Shown in pieces: positions 7,683-14,937 of a stretch of 64,000 bases of DNA. The notes beneath the pieces are model-generated. The model had not been told where the DNA came from, did not search any database, and saw nothing but the letters and a program-made list of their open reading frames with translations. The stretch covers positions 534,563 to 598,562 of the forward strand of contig NZ_VNHW01000001.1 in the NCBI RefSeq assembly GCF_008124835.1, in the 5' to 3' direction. The DNA comes from Blastococcus xanthinilyticus (GTDB taxonomy: Bacteria > Actinomycetota > Actinomycetes > Mycobacteriales > Geodermatophilaceae). Made by a program: the position numbers and the translations under genes. Each line of letters opens with the position of its first letter. Positions within the stretch are counted from its first letter, which is position 1.

Positions 7683-9574
7683 TCACACCGCGCTGGTGGT
7701 CCCAGCCGTTCCCTCCCACCGGCGCAATTGCGTCGGAGGGCATTCGTAACCAGCTCGGCCGGCCACCGGTCGATCCCCTGACGGTTTTCGTCCGAGAGAC
7801 CGCACAGAATTCCTGGGACGCCCGACTGCCGGACGTGGAGACGGTTTACCGCCTTGAGTTGACGACGGTCGCGCCTACCCACCGTCCGACATGGGAGCGA
7901 CTGCTCACCCCGCCAGCCGGCGTGCAGGAACACCTGGGCGTCGGACGTGCCGTACGGACGCCCAACCTGCGACTCCTGTCGGTGGTCGACCGGGGCACGA
8001 AGGGGCTTGGTGGCCCGACCAGGGCGGACCAGCTCGCGGACGGGCGACGCGACTGGATCTCGTTCGTGCTCAACGTCGGCGAGAAGCGAGACACCACCCA
8101 GGGCGGCGGCACGTACGGCTACGGCAAGGCCGTCCTCTATCGGCTCTCCCGTGTGGGCACCATCCTCGTCTACACCCGCACGGCAGACGAGCACGGAGGA
8201 CTCTCCTCCCGTCTCATCGGGATCGCGCTCGGCAGCTCCTTCGACAACCGCGGCCGCGTCGACACCGAGAGCCGGCCTTTCACCGGGCGGCACTGGTGGG
8301 GGGACGTCCGTGACGACCACGTGGAACCGCTCCTCGGAGAGGACGCCGACGAGGTCGCCCGGTCGCTGGGACTCACCCCCTTCGGCCCCGGGGAGTCCGG
8401 TACGACCCTGGTCGTCATCGACCCCGACCTGGACGAGTTCGACGACATGGACCACGCGGCACGCCACCTGGCCGACACGATCGCGTGGCAGCTCTGGCCG
8501 ATCATGCTTCCCGAGCGCGGTGCTCAGCGCCTGACCCCGGAGGTCGTGTCCTCCGGGGTTCCTCACCCGGTCCCCGACCCGGCCCGTACCTATCCGCTGC
8601 GAATGTTCGTCGCGGCGTATCGCGGCCTGAAGTCGGACGCCGCGACGACTCTCGAGAGCGGCAACCCCAGGAAGCGCCTCGGCCGCTTCGCGCTCGAGCG
8701 CGCGGTGGTCGTGCCGATGACTGCCGGGGCCGCGTCGATGGCCGCCGGATTCGCCGGGGTGGAGGGCGATCCGCACCACGTGTGCCTGATGCGTTCTCCC
8801 GAGCTCGTCGTCCGCTACTACGAGGGACCGACCACCAGCTCGGTGCACAGCGTCTATGCGGGCGTCTTCCGCGCCGACGACGACCTGGACGAGGTCTACG
8901 CCGCCTCTGAACCCCCAACGCACGACAACTGGGTCTACGAGCAGTTGACCGGCCCCGACCGGACTTTCGTCCGGGTCACCTTCACCCGCCTCCGGGAGCA
9001 GCTCACCGTCTTCCGGGCGCCGGTACAGGCGGCAGTCTCCACCAGGTCGCGCACCGCTCTGGGCGCCGCCAGCAGCTACCTGGGAGGCCTCGTCGCGGCA
9101 GCGTTCGCAGCAGCGCCGGAGAACTCGACCGCTTCGGCTGGCGTCCGCCGTTCCCAGGGCGCTGCGACGGCCGGAGGCACACGGCCCGAGTCCTCCGGTG
9201 CGGTCGACGACCGACGGCCGGCCGCCGCTGGCAGGGCGCGGGTGACGACACTCGTGGAGCCCCACCTCGAAGAAATTGAAGGAGCACTCGTGGTGGTCGC
9301 TCGGTACGGCATCGACGCCCTCGGCTCTGTCCGGTTGGAGGCCCGCCTGGCCGTCGCGACGTGGGAGGGGCGTGAGGACGAGCCCCCGGCAGGAGCCGAG
9401 CGGCCCCGCGTCAGGCACTGGAGCACCCCCGACGGCGTCGTCGCGGGGGACTCGTGCACGCTCGTCGGGCCGGCCGAGGTGGACCTCGTGGTGACTCCCG
9501 TGCCGGACACCGCGACCGAGATCGGTCTGGTCGCGACGCCCGCGACCGAAACCCTTCCTGCGAGTGCCACGTGA
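7679..9574 (+). CDS. MORC/MutL-like GHKL ATPase (defence operon gene 3)
   Basis: The protein is 631 aa. GHKL ATP-binding motifs are clear: the N box with Glu40 and Asn44 (VRETAQNSWDAR), the G1 box D104RGTKGLGG and the G2-like lid GGGTYGYGKA (142-151). There is no histidine-kinase H box or topoisomerase module. The context with a Z1 helicase, DUF4420 nuclease, Vsr and a C5 methylase matches the prokaryotic MORC/paraMORC proteins of restriction-modification-like systems. By analogy it would dimerise on ATP binding and clamp or reshape DNA for the nuclease. The C-terminal third (after about 440) is a low-conservation Ala/Arg linker followed by a beta-rich segment that I do not recognise. It overlaps the genes on both sides by 4 bases (GTGA). 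Confidence 0.85.
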   Translation: MITPRWWSQPFPPTGAIASEGIRNQLGRPPVDPLTVFVRETAQNSWDARLPDVETVYRLELTTVAPTHRPTWERLLTPPAGVQEHLGVGRAVRTPNLRLLSVVDRGTKGLGGPTRADQLADGRRDWISFVLNVGEKRDTTQGGGTYGYGKAVLYRLSRVGTILVYTRTADEHGGLSSRLIGIALGSSFDNRGRVDTESRPFTGRHWWGDVRDDHVEPLLGEDADEVARSLGLTPFGPGESGTTLVVIDPDLDEFDDMDHAARHLADTIAWQLWPIMLPERGAQRLTPEVVSSGVPHPVPDPARTYPLRMFVAAYRGLKSDAATTLESGNPRKRLGRFALERAVVVPMTAGAASMAAGFAGVEGDPHHVCLMRSPELVVRYYEGPTTSSVHSVYAGVFRADDDLDEVYAASEPPTHDNWVYEQLTGPDRTFVRVTFTRLREQLTVFRAPVQAAVSTRSRTALGAASSYLGGLVAAAFAAAPENSTASAGVRRSQGAATAGGTRPESSGAVDDRRPAAAGRARVTTLVEPHLEEIEGALVVVARYGIDALGSVRLEARLAVATWEGREDEPPAGAERPRVRHWSTPDGVVAGDSCTLVGPAEVDLVVTPVPDTATEIGLVATPATETLPASAT

Positions 9575-10464
9575 CGCGCGTCTTCCCGTTCCTGCGTCCG
9601 CCCGGCGACGTCGTGACCGTGGGCCCGTGGTCACGCCTCACCCCCGACGGAGGGGAACCGCTGCCCGAAACGCTCACCGACTGGGACTACAGCACCACCC
9701 TGTCCCTGCACCGACCGCTGAAGGTCGACGGTCTTCGCCTGCGCCGGCTCAGCGGCCTGCCGGAGGACGCGGCCGTCGACCTGAGCGTCCAGTGGTTGGC
9801 CACCAGCTCGGCGCTGCGCGGGCGGGCCTGGCACGCGGAGCTTCCTGCCGATGACGGCTCGGACGTCACCATCGACTTCTCGCTCCCCGGGGACGACCTC
9901 GGGGGGACCCTCGAACTCATCACCAGCATCACGCTCCGGCGTCCAACTCCAGGGGCATCCATGGCGGCGGCAACGCGGCCGGGCAGTGTGCTCTGGGCGG
10001 ACCGGCAGCGCGTGCTCCTCGAAGGCGAGAACACCCTCTTCCCCATTGCGACCGCCGACTTCCACGACCTGCCGTATCCCACCGGCGCAGGCTGGTACCT
10101 CCACATCGAGGAGGACCTCGAGGCAGCCGCCCTCGGTTCGATCCTGCTGGTGGTGAACGAGCGTCACGAAGTCGTCATCCGCGCGGTGGAGGCGGCCTCC
10201 TCGCCCACGGAGGCCGATATGAGGGTTCTGTCCGCGCTGCGTTCCGACGTCCTCCGAGTCCTCGTCGAACGTGCCCTCACGAGCGAGGACCTGACCGAGG
10301 AGAGCGACTACCCGATCGGCTCGCTCGGCGCCCTGCTCGTCACCGTGGTCCGTAACGCCTTCCCCGCCTTCTCCATGGAGGCACTACGGCGAGAGCGACA
10401 GGCAGCGCCCGCGCTGTTCAGCAGCCGGATCCAGGAGACCTCCCAGGTGATGGTGGGCCCGTGA
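9571..10464 (+). CDS. Unrecognised protein of the MORC-Z1 defence operon (gene 4)
   Basis: The protein is 297 aa. I do not recognise the family. GTG 9571 is chosen because it overlaps the ATPase stop as GTGA, like every other junction in this operon; an upstream extension would overlap the ATPase by 120 bases. The N-terminal two thirds look beta-rich with few charged motifs (TRVFPFLRPPGD, LHRPLKVDGLRLRRL), while the last 100 residues look helical with alternating Glu/Arg (EADMRVLSALRSDVLRV). No catalytic signature, membrane segment or signal peptide is visible. A structural or specificity subunit for the helicase-nuclease-ATPase complex would fit its fixed position; this is inference from context only. 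Confidence 0.8.
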   Translation: MTRVFPFLRPPGDVVTVGPWSRLTPDGGEPLPETLTDWDYSTTLSLHRPLKVDGLRLRRLSGLPEDAAVDLSVQWLATSSALRGRAWHAELPADDGSDVTIDFSLPGDDLGGTLELITSITLRRPTPGASMAAATRPGSVLWADRQRVLLEGENTLFPIATADFHDLPYPTGAGWYLHIEEDLEAAALGSILLVVNERHEVVIRAVEAASSPTEADMRVLSALRSDVLRVLVERALTSEDLTEESDYPIGSLGALLVTVVRNAFPAFSMEALRRERQAAPALFSSRIQETSQVMVGP

Positions 10465-11249
10465 GCGTCCTGTACCCCCGGCTCCTGGGCGATGCCGCGA
10501 AGAGGCTCCACCAGGAACACCTGCAGTCCTCGATATCCGCGCTGAGCGCCCGACACGCGCTCCGCCATCCTGCGGCCGTCTTCGCTGCCACGGGCGGCCG
10601 ACGCATCACCCAGGACGAGCTTCAGCAGCTGCGCGACGACGTCCTCGAGGTCGCCCGCCGCGCCGGCTTCCCCGACGAAGGCCGGCGGCAGGACAGGGTG
10701 TCGTTCGACCTCGAGATCGCCCGACTCCTGCACGAGAGGTGCGGCCTCGTCGCCGGCGAGGCCGCCGTGCGACCGATCTGGGCGTTCCTGGCCCTTGTAC
10801 TGCTGCCCGACGTCTCCTACTGGCGCTACCCGCGGCCTCCCGGGGACCGCGTCCTCGGCACGGACATCACGCGCCACGTCTGGGGACGACTGTGGTGGCG
10901 CGCCCACCTACTGGCCCTTCCACGGGAGTACGACCGGTATCAACTGCTCGAAACCTTCGGCGAGGCCGCCTTCGACCAGATCTTCGCCCGCCGGCGTTCG
11001 ATCGGCGGCAGCCGAGCACTCGTCCGCACGATCGCCGAGATCTGGCCTGCGGTGGACCACGGTCGAGTGCCCGAGCGAGAGGTGCTCATCGACGTGCTGA
11101 AGCGCCTGTCCCGTTGGGGGGCCGTCGTGGAGTTCGAGTCGCTGGACGACGACGAACTGCGACGTCAGGTACTGGACGCCGCGATCGAGTCGGCCGCGCG
11201 CCTGCGCGCACAAGCACCAGACGCAGGCCCACGGCACGCCGGCGTCTGA
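10461..11249 (+). CDS. Hypothetical protein, possibly DUF6339-like, of the MORC-Z1 defence operon (gene 5)
   Basis: The protein is 262 aa, largely alpha-helical and charged, with a Trp-rich middle (RPIWAFLALVLLPDVSYWRY and GRLWWRAHLL) and no enzyme motif. I recall similar proteins annotated DUF6339 beside Z1/DUF4420 genes, but have not verified this. It starts at a GTG overlapping the previous stop by four bases and is the last gene of the operon. Its TGA abuts the reverse-complement stop of vsr (TGATCA at the junction), so the two transcripts converge with no spacer. The function is unknown; a DNA-binding or adaptor role for the defence complex is a guess from position. Confidence 0.8.
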   Translation: MSVLYPRLLGDAAKRLHQEHLQSSISALSARHALRHPAAVFAATGGRRITQDELQQLRDDVLEVARRAGFPDEGRRQDRVSFDLEIARLLHERCGLVAGEAAVRPIWAFLALVLLPDVSYWRYPRPPGDRVLGTDITRHVWGRLWWRAHLLALPREYDRYQLLETFGEAAFDQIFARRRSIGGSRALVRTIAEIWPAVDHGRVPEREVLIDVLKRLSRWGAVVEFESLDDDELRRQVLDAAIESAARLRAQAPDAGPRHAGV

Positions 11250-11684
11250 TCAGCGGCACGGGGCTCTCCGCACCGCGAGTTCGATGACGTCGACTGCAGC
11301 ACCTGGGTCCTCGTGTTCCCAGAAGCGGAGCACAGTCCACCCCAGGGCTCCGAGGTGCTCGTCGGTGTGCCGATCGCGCTGCTCGTTCCGCTGCAGCTTG
11401 GCGACCCACCATTCGCGGTTGGCGGTCGGAGTAGTGGCGTGCACCGGACAGGAGTGCCAGAAGCACCCGTCGACGAACACGGCGACCTTCCGGCCGAGGA
11501 AGACCATGTCGGCCCGCCGTCGTGGCAGTCCGGGAAGCGCGGCATCGACCCGGTACCGCAGGCCCCGCCGGTAGGCCTCACGACGGATGGCGACCTCGGG
11601 AGCCGTGTCCCGACGTCGGGCCCTACTCATGCGGGCGGCCACCTCAGGGCTGGATGCCGGCGGCCTATCGGTCACGCTGCCCAC
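11250..11684 (-). CDS. vsr: Very short patch repair (Vsr) endonuclease
   Basis: The protein is 144 aa, the normal size for Vsr. Family motifs are present: SRARRRDTAPEVAIRRE at the N-terminus, RRADMVFLGRKVAVFVDG with the catalytic Asp, the zinc/active-site stretch GCFWHSCPVH, and GWTVLRFWEHEDP near the end. Vsr nicks 5' of a T in T:G mismatches left by deamination of 5-methylcytosine and so protects sites methylated by the adjacent C5 methylase. It is transcribed towards the defence operon and divergently from the methylase. The first codon is GTG 11684, with GTG 11675 as an alternative. Confidence 0.93.
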   Translation of the reverse strand: MGSVTDRPPASSPEVAARMSRARRRDTAPEVAIRREAYRRGLRYRVDAALPGLPRRRADMVFLGRKVAVFVDGCFWHSCPVHATTPTANREWWVAKLQRNEQRDRHTDEHLGALGWTVLRFWEHEDPGAAVDVIELAVRRAPCR

Positions 11685-11876
11685 CCCCGTCCCGGCTCAC
11701 CGCTCGATCTTCCGCCAGCTTGGTGCCGCGAAGCACGCGTGAACGTATGTTCGACGCAGGAACTGTCAGTCGGCGCGCTTAACGTCACCTCCGAGTTGCG
11801 ATCGATAGGGTCGAGCGAAGGTACGCGGGCGCCATGGCACGGCGGTCGCGCCGGCTGAACGGTGGGGGCAACGTCG

Positions 11877-12989
11877 GTGCACGAAGCTGATCGCGGAGCA
11901 GGTCCCGAACCCTCAGAGGCTCGACCGTTACGGGTGATCGACCTCTTCGCCGGCTGCGGAGGCCTCACGGCCGGTTTCGCGTCGACGGGTCGATACACCC
12001 CCGTGGCCGCTGTCGAACACGACCTCGCAGCAGCGTCCACGTACGCCGCCAACTTCGGCGAGGACCACGTGTACTGGGGCAAGATCGAGGACTGGGTGAC
12101 GGGTGACCTGCCCGAGGCGGACGTCGTCGTCGGCGGGCCTCCATGTCAGGGTTTCTCAAACCTCGGCAAGCGAAGCCCTTTGGATCCGCGCAACGAACTG
12201 TGGCGCCACTACATGGAGACGCTAATCGCCGTCCGCCCGAAGGCGTTCCTTATTGAGAATGTCGATCGCTTCGGTGCGAGCGATCAGTTCCAGATGCTTC
12301 GGCAGGAGACCCTCTCTGGGGGCCTGCTCGAGGACTATCAGATCGACGCGCGAGTCGTTCGCGCCACCGACTTTGGGGCTGCACAGCTCCGACGCCGGTT
12401 CATTGTTATCGGAACCCATCGGGATCTCACCAAGATCCCAGTTCCCACCGGATCGGTGCCGAAGGACGAGTGGAAGACGGTGCGACGGGCCCTGGAAGGG
12501 CTCGCGCCGGACGTGGACCCTAGGGATCAGCTGCTGCCGTCAGCGACGACGCAATACTTTGGGAGAATCGTTCCGGGCGTCTTCAAGTCGCCCGACCTGC
12601 ACATCACCCGCAACTACACGGACAAGTCGCTGGAGCGCTTTGGGCACATCCGCCCTGGGGGTAACCGGCTCGATCTACCGGACCGCCTCAAGGCACCCTG
12701 TTGGATCACCCACGACAAGGGCTCGATGGACGTCATGGGCCGAATGCACTGGGACCGCCCCTCGGTCACCATCCGCACGGAGTTCTTCAAGCCCGAGAAA
12801 GGCCGCTACCTGCACCCCGATAGGCACCGTGCGATCACGCACCATGAAGCGGCACGCCTTCAAGGGTTTCCTGACGAGTTCCAATGGTGCGGCTCAAAAC
12901 TCGACATCGCACGACAGATCGGTAATGCCGTACCGGTCGAGCTTGCGCGCGAGCTGGGAGCACATTTCGCGGCAGCGCTGGGGCGATAA
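11877..12989 (+). CDS. DNA (cytosine-5) methyltransferase
   Basis: The protein is about 370 aa with the ordered C5-methylase motifs: I (DLFAGCGGLTAGF, residues about 22-34), IV with the catalytic Cys90 (GGPPCQGFSNLG), VI (IENV), VIII (QLRRRFIVIG), a region of about 110 residues between VIII and IX that should carry target recognition, then IX/X (ARLQGFP and QIGNAVP). It uses SAM to methylate cytosine and should mark self DNA for the MORC-Z1-nuclease operon; Vsr repairs the resulting deamination products. GTG 11877 is preferred over GTG 11862 because GGTGGGGG lies 8 bases before it and overlaps the upstream GTG. The recognition sequence cannot be read from the protein. Confidence 0.93.
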   Translation: MHEADRGAGPEPSEARPLRVIDLFAGCGGLTAGFASTGRYTPVAAVEHDLAAASTYAANFGEDHVYWGKIEDWVTGDLPEADVVVGGPPCQGFSNLGKRSPLDPRNELWRHYMETLIAVRPKAFLIENVDRFGASDQFQMLRQETLSGGLLEDYQIDARVVRATDFGAAQLRRRFIVIGTHRDLTKIPVPTGSVPKDEWKTVRRALEGLAPDVDPRDQLLPSATTQYFGRIVPGVFKSPDLHITRNYTDKSLERFGHIRPGGNRLDLPDRLKAPCWITHDKGSMDVMGRMHWDRPSVTIRTEFFKPEKGRYLHPDRHRAITHHEAARLQGFPDEFQWCGSKLDIARQIGNAVPVELARELGAHFAAALGR

Positions 12990-13050
12990 CAAACCTACTC
13001 CGGATACGACCTTATCCCCGAGCATTTTCAACCGCGACGCACTCCCCCTA

Positions 13051-13380
13051 TTTCACAGCGGCGAACGAGTCATGGCCTGGGTGCACGGAGCTGTCCGAAC
13101 CGGAAAGGGAGGCGTAGATCTTGCCTTCGTTGGCAGGGGGCGCCGCCGGGCCCTTGCCGGCCGAGATCAGCGTCGAGACGTCGCCGCCCGCGCAGACTTG
13201 CAGACGCCGCGAACGACGAGCGCTCCGACTCCCGGCTTGGCGTCCACCTCGTCGAAGGTGGCGATCAGCTCCTCTGCCATCCCTAAGGTCAGCGCGTTGC
13301 GCCGGGCCGGCGCGTTGAGCGTCAACGATCGCCACGCCACCGGCCACCTCGAGCAGAACCGCACCGGAGCCAGCCACCAG
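13051..13380 (-). pseudogene. Frameshifted N-terminal fragment of an enoyl-CoA hydratase/isomerase gene
   Basis: Pieces in different minus-strand frames line up with one crotonase N-terminus: VLLEVAGGVAIV, then after a frame change TLNAPARRNALTLGMAEELI with TFDEVDAKPGVGALVVRG, then after another change CAGGDVSTLISAG. The last piece holds the oxyanion-hole segment. At least two frameshifts separate these blocks and the catalytic C-terminal half is missing, so it is dead. It is a metabolic gene relic inside the defence island, probably scrap from integration or deletion. The alignment is by eye. Confidence 0.6.
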
Positions 13381-13488
13381 CCCACCTTCCTGCCGAACGG
13401 GCCGACTCCGATGACAGCCACGACCACCTGACAGGCATCAGGCCACGACCGACTCCAGGTTGAGCCGGCACCCTGATGAGGCGAGCGC

Positions 13489-14354
13489 TCAGTCCAGCCA
13501 CCCGCAGAATGAGTTGTGCTCCGCGAGCGCCTCGCGCAGCGGCACATGCCCCGCATCGATCGGCCGTCTGATCTGCCGCTCGTCGAACTCCTCGTACTCA
13601 CTCCCGCGGAGATCCGGCGCGACCCGCACCGTCCCGTAAGGCAACACAGTGACCAGGCCCAGGTCGAACAGCGTGTGCAGATCCGCCCGCAGCAGCACCC
13701 GTTCCCGGCCACTTGCGAGCCGGTCCCCCGGTACGGGCGGATGTGCGCCGCCTCCAAGGTCGCCTCCACCCGGGACCCGGAGATGCAGCAGGTCCGGTCG
13801 AAAGCCCGCAGCAGGCCCTGCCGGAATGCCTGCTGCCCGCGACGGACCGCGATCAGCCGCTGGGCGTAGTCGCGTTCATCGCCCGTCGGCGGCACGTCGA
13901 TGCCCGCGGCGCGCAGGAAGTCGGCGAGCGCCTGCTCCACAGTGCTGGCCGGCGGGCCGAAGACATCAGCGACCGCCGCCGTCGACACGTCGTCCAGAGC
14001 CGGGAACTGCCCGAGCCGGATGGTCGACCGCCGTCCAAGACCGGCCAGCTCTGCAGCGTCCGCTCCAGCCATCACGACGGGCGTGGGCGGCTCGTTCAGC
14101 ACGGCGACTGCGAAGAGATAGCGGTACCGCTCTGGATCCGGCCACGGCACCTCGTCGACACTGCGCGGCGCCCACGCGTCTGTCGTCGCCCGGCAGTGCG
14201 CCAGCCAGCCTTCGCCGCTCTTCCAGAGGAACAGGTCGTCGCCGCGCCGCACTCGGGCGCCGCTACCGGACGGCGTGCCCCACAGCGCATTCGCCTTGGC
14301 GATGTCCCAGTTCGATTCCGTACCCACGGCGATAGCGCCGATCCAGCCCGTCAA
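13489..14354 (-). pseudogene. EVE-like/HNH endonuclease gene with a -1 frameshift
   Basis: The gene reads from TTG 14354 (the only start codon after an in-frame stop; GGGTGAGG lies upstream). The N-terminus (residues 1-95) looks like an EVE/PUA-like modified-base reader, with RVRRGDDLFLWKSGEGWLAH. An HNH nuclease follows, with AFDRTCCISG and EAAHIRPYRGTGSQVAGNG in frame one, but its continuation LLRADLHTLFDLGLV lies in another frame. The break falls at a GGG run (13698-13700) where one G seems missing between Asn-Gly and Val-Leu-Leu. His, Asn and His of the HNH centre are all present if the base is restored. It may be a true inactivation, a phase-variable homopolymer or a sequencing error. 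A modification-dependent nuclease beside a C5 methylase would be self-toxic, so loss would be selected. Confidence 0.75.
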
Positions 14355-14464
14355 CGGTCATGACCTCACCCGTGATCACCGGGGTGAAGGCATGTCCTGG
14401 CCGGAAGCCTGTTGGGCCGCGGTTCGCTACCGCCGAACGGCGGCCCAGCCATAGTGCGGAACGG

Positions 14465-14809
14465 TCACCGCCGATCAGGCGCGACACCCCGATGGCCATC
14501 AACAGGGAAGCGGGACTCGTTCGTCGCGAGCTTCTTCGTCGCCTCGGCGCCGAGGTCGACTCCGACAACGTCCGCCAGCCGCACGAGATACAGCAGGACG
14601 TCGGCCAACTCGTCCCCCAGCCGCTCGCGCAGCCGGGCATCGATGTCCCCCTCCGCGGCCGAAGCTGGCAGCCACTGCACCAGCTCCGCCACCTCCCCGA
14701 CCTCCCCGGTCAACGCCAGGGTCAGCGACTTGAGGTCGTGAAATCGTCGCCAGTCACGCTCCTCGGTGAAGGTCCGCATGCGCGCCGTCAGCTCCGCCAG
14801 GTCGTTCAC
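14465..14809 (-). CDS. MazG-like NTP pyrophosphohydrolase
   Basis: The protein is 114 aa, the size of single-domain MazG/RS21-C6-like all-alpha NTP pyrophosphatases. The metal-binding pattern is visible: GEVGEVAELVQW followed by GDELADVLLYLVRLAD, together giving the EExxE...ExxD-type acidic cluster. These enzymes hydrolyse (d)NTPs to monophosphates and PPi and either clean the nucleotide pool or serve in phage defence by dNTP depletion. It is divergent from the DUF2075 nuclease-helicase and lies downstream of nothing obvious on its own strand. The start is GTG 14809. A defence role is inferred only from the neighbourhood. Confidence 0.85.
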   Translation of the reverse strand: MNDLAELTARMRTFTEERDWRRFHDLKSLTLALTGEVGEVAELVQWLPASAAEGDIDARLRERLGDELADVLLYLVRLADVVGVDLGAEATKKLATNESRFPVDGHRGVAPDRR

Positions 14810-14937
14810 CGGTCGAGTATCGATGTCGGGATATCGAGCCTGCCCCGGCTAGGGTGACCGGAAAGCGGACCGACTGGCTTCCGGACCTTGGACATGCCCC
14901 CACCGCACGTTGATTCGTGCTGCCCGGGGACAGGTTC

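Noticed and set aside
7679..9574. GHKL protein as a histidine kinase
   Set aside because: No H box, no sensor or membrane segment, and the neighbours are a helicase and nuclease, not a response regulator.
11313..11858. Plus-strand gene over vsr
   Set aside because: Antisense of the vsr gene; Vsr motifs on the minus strand are unmistakable.
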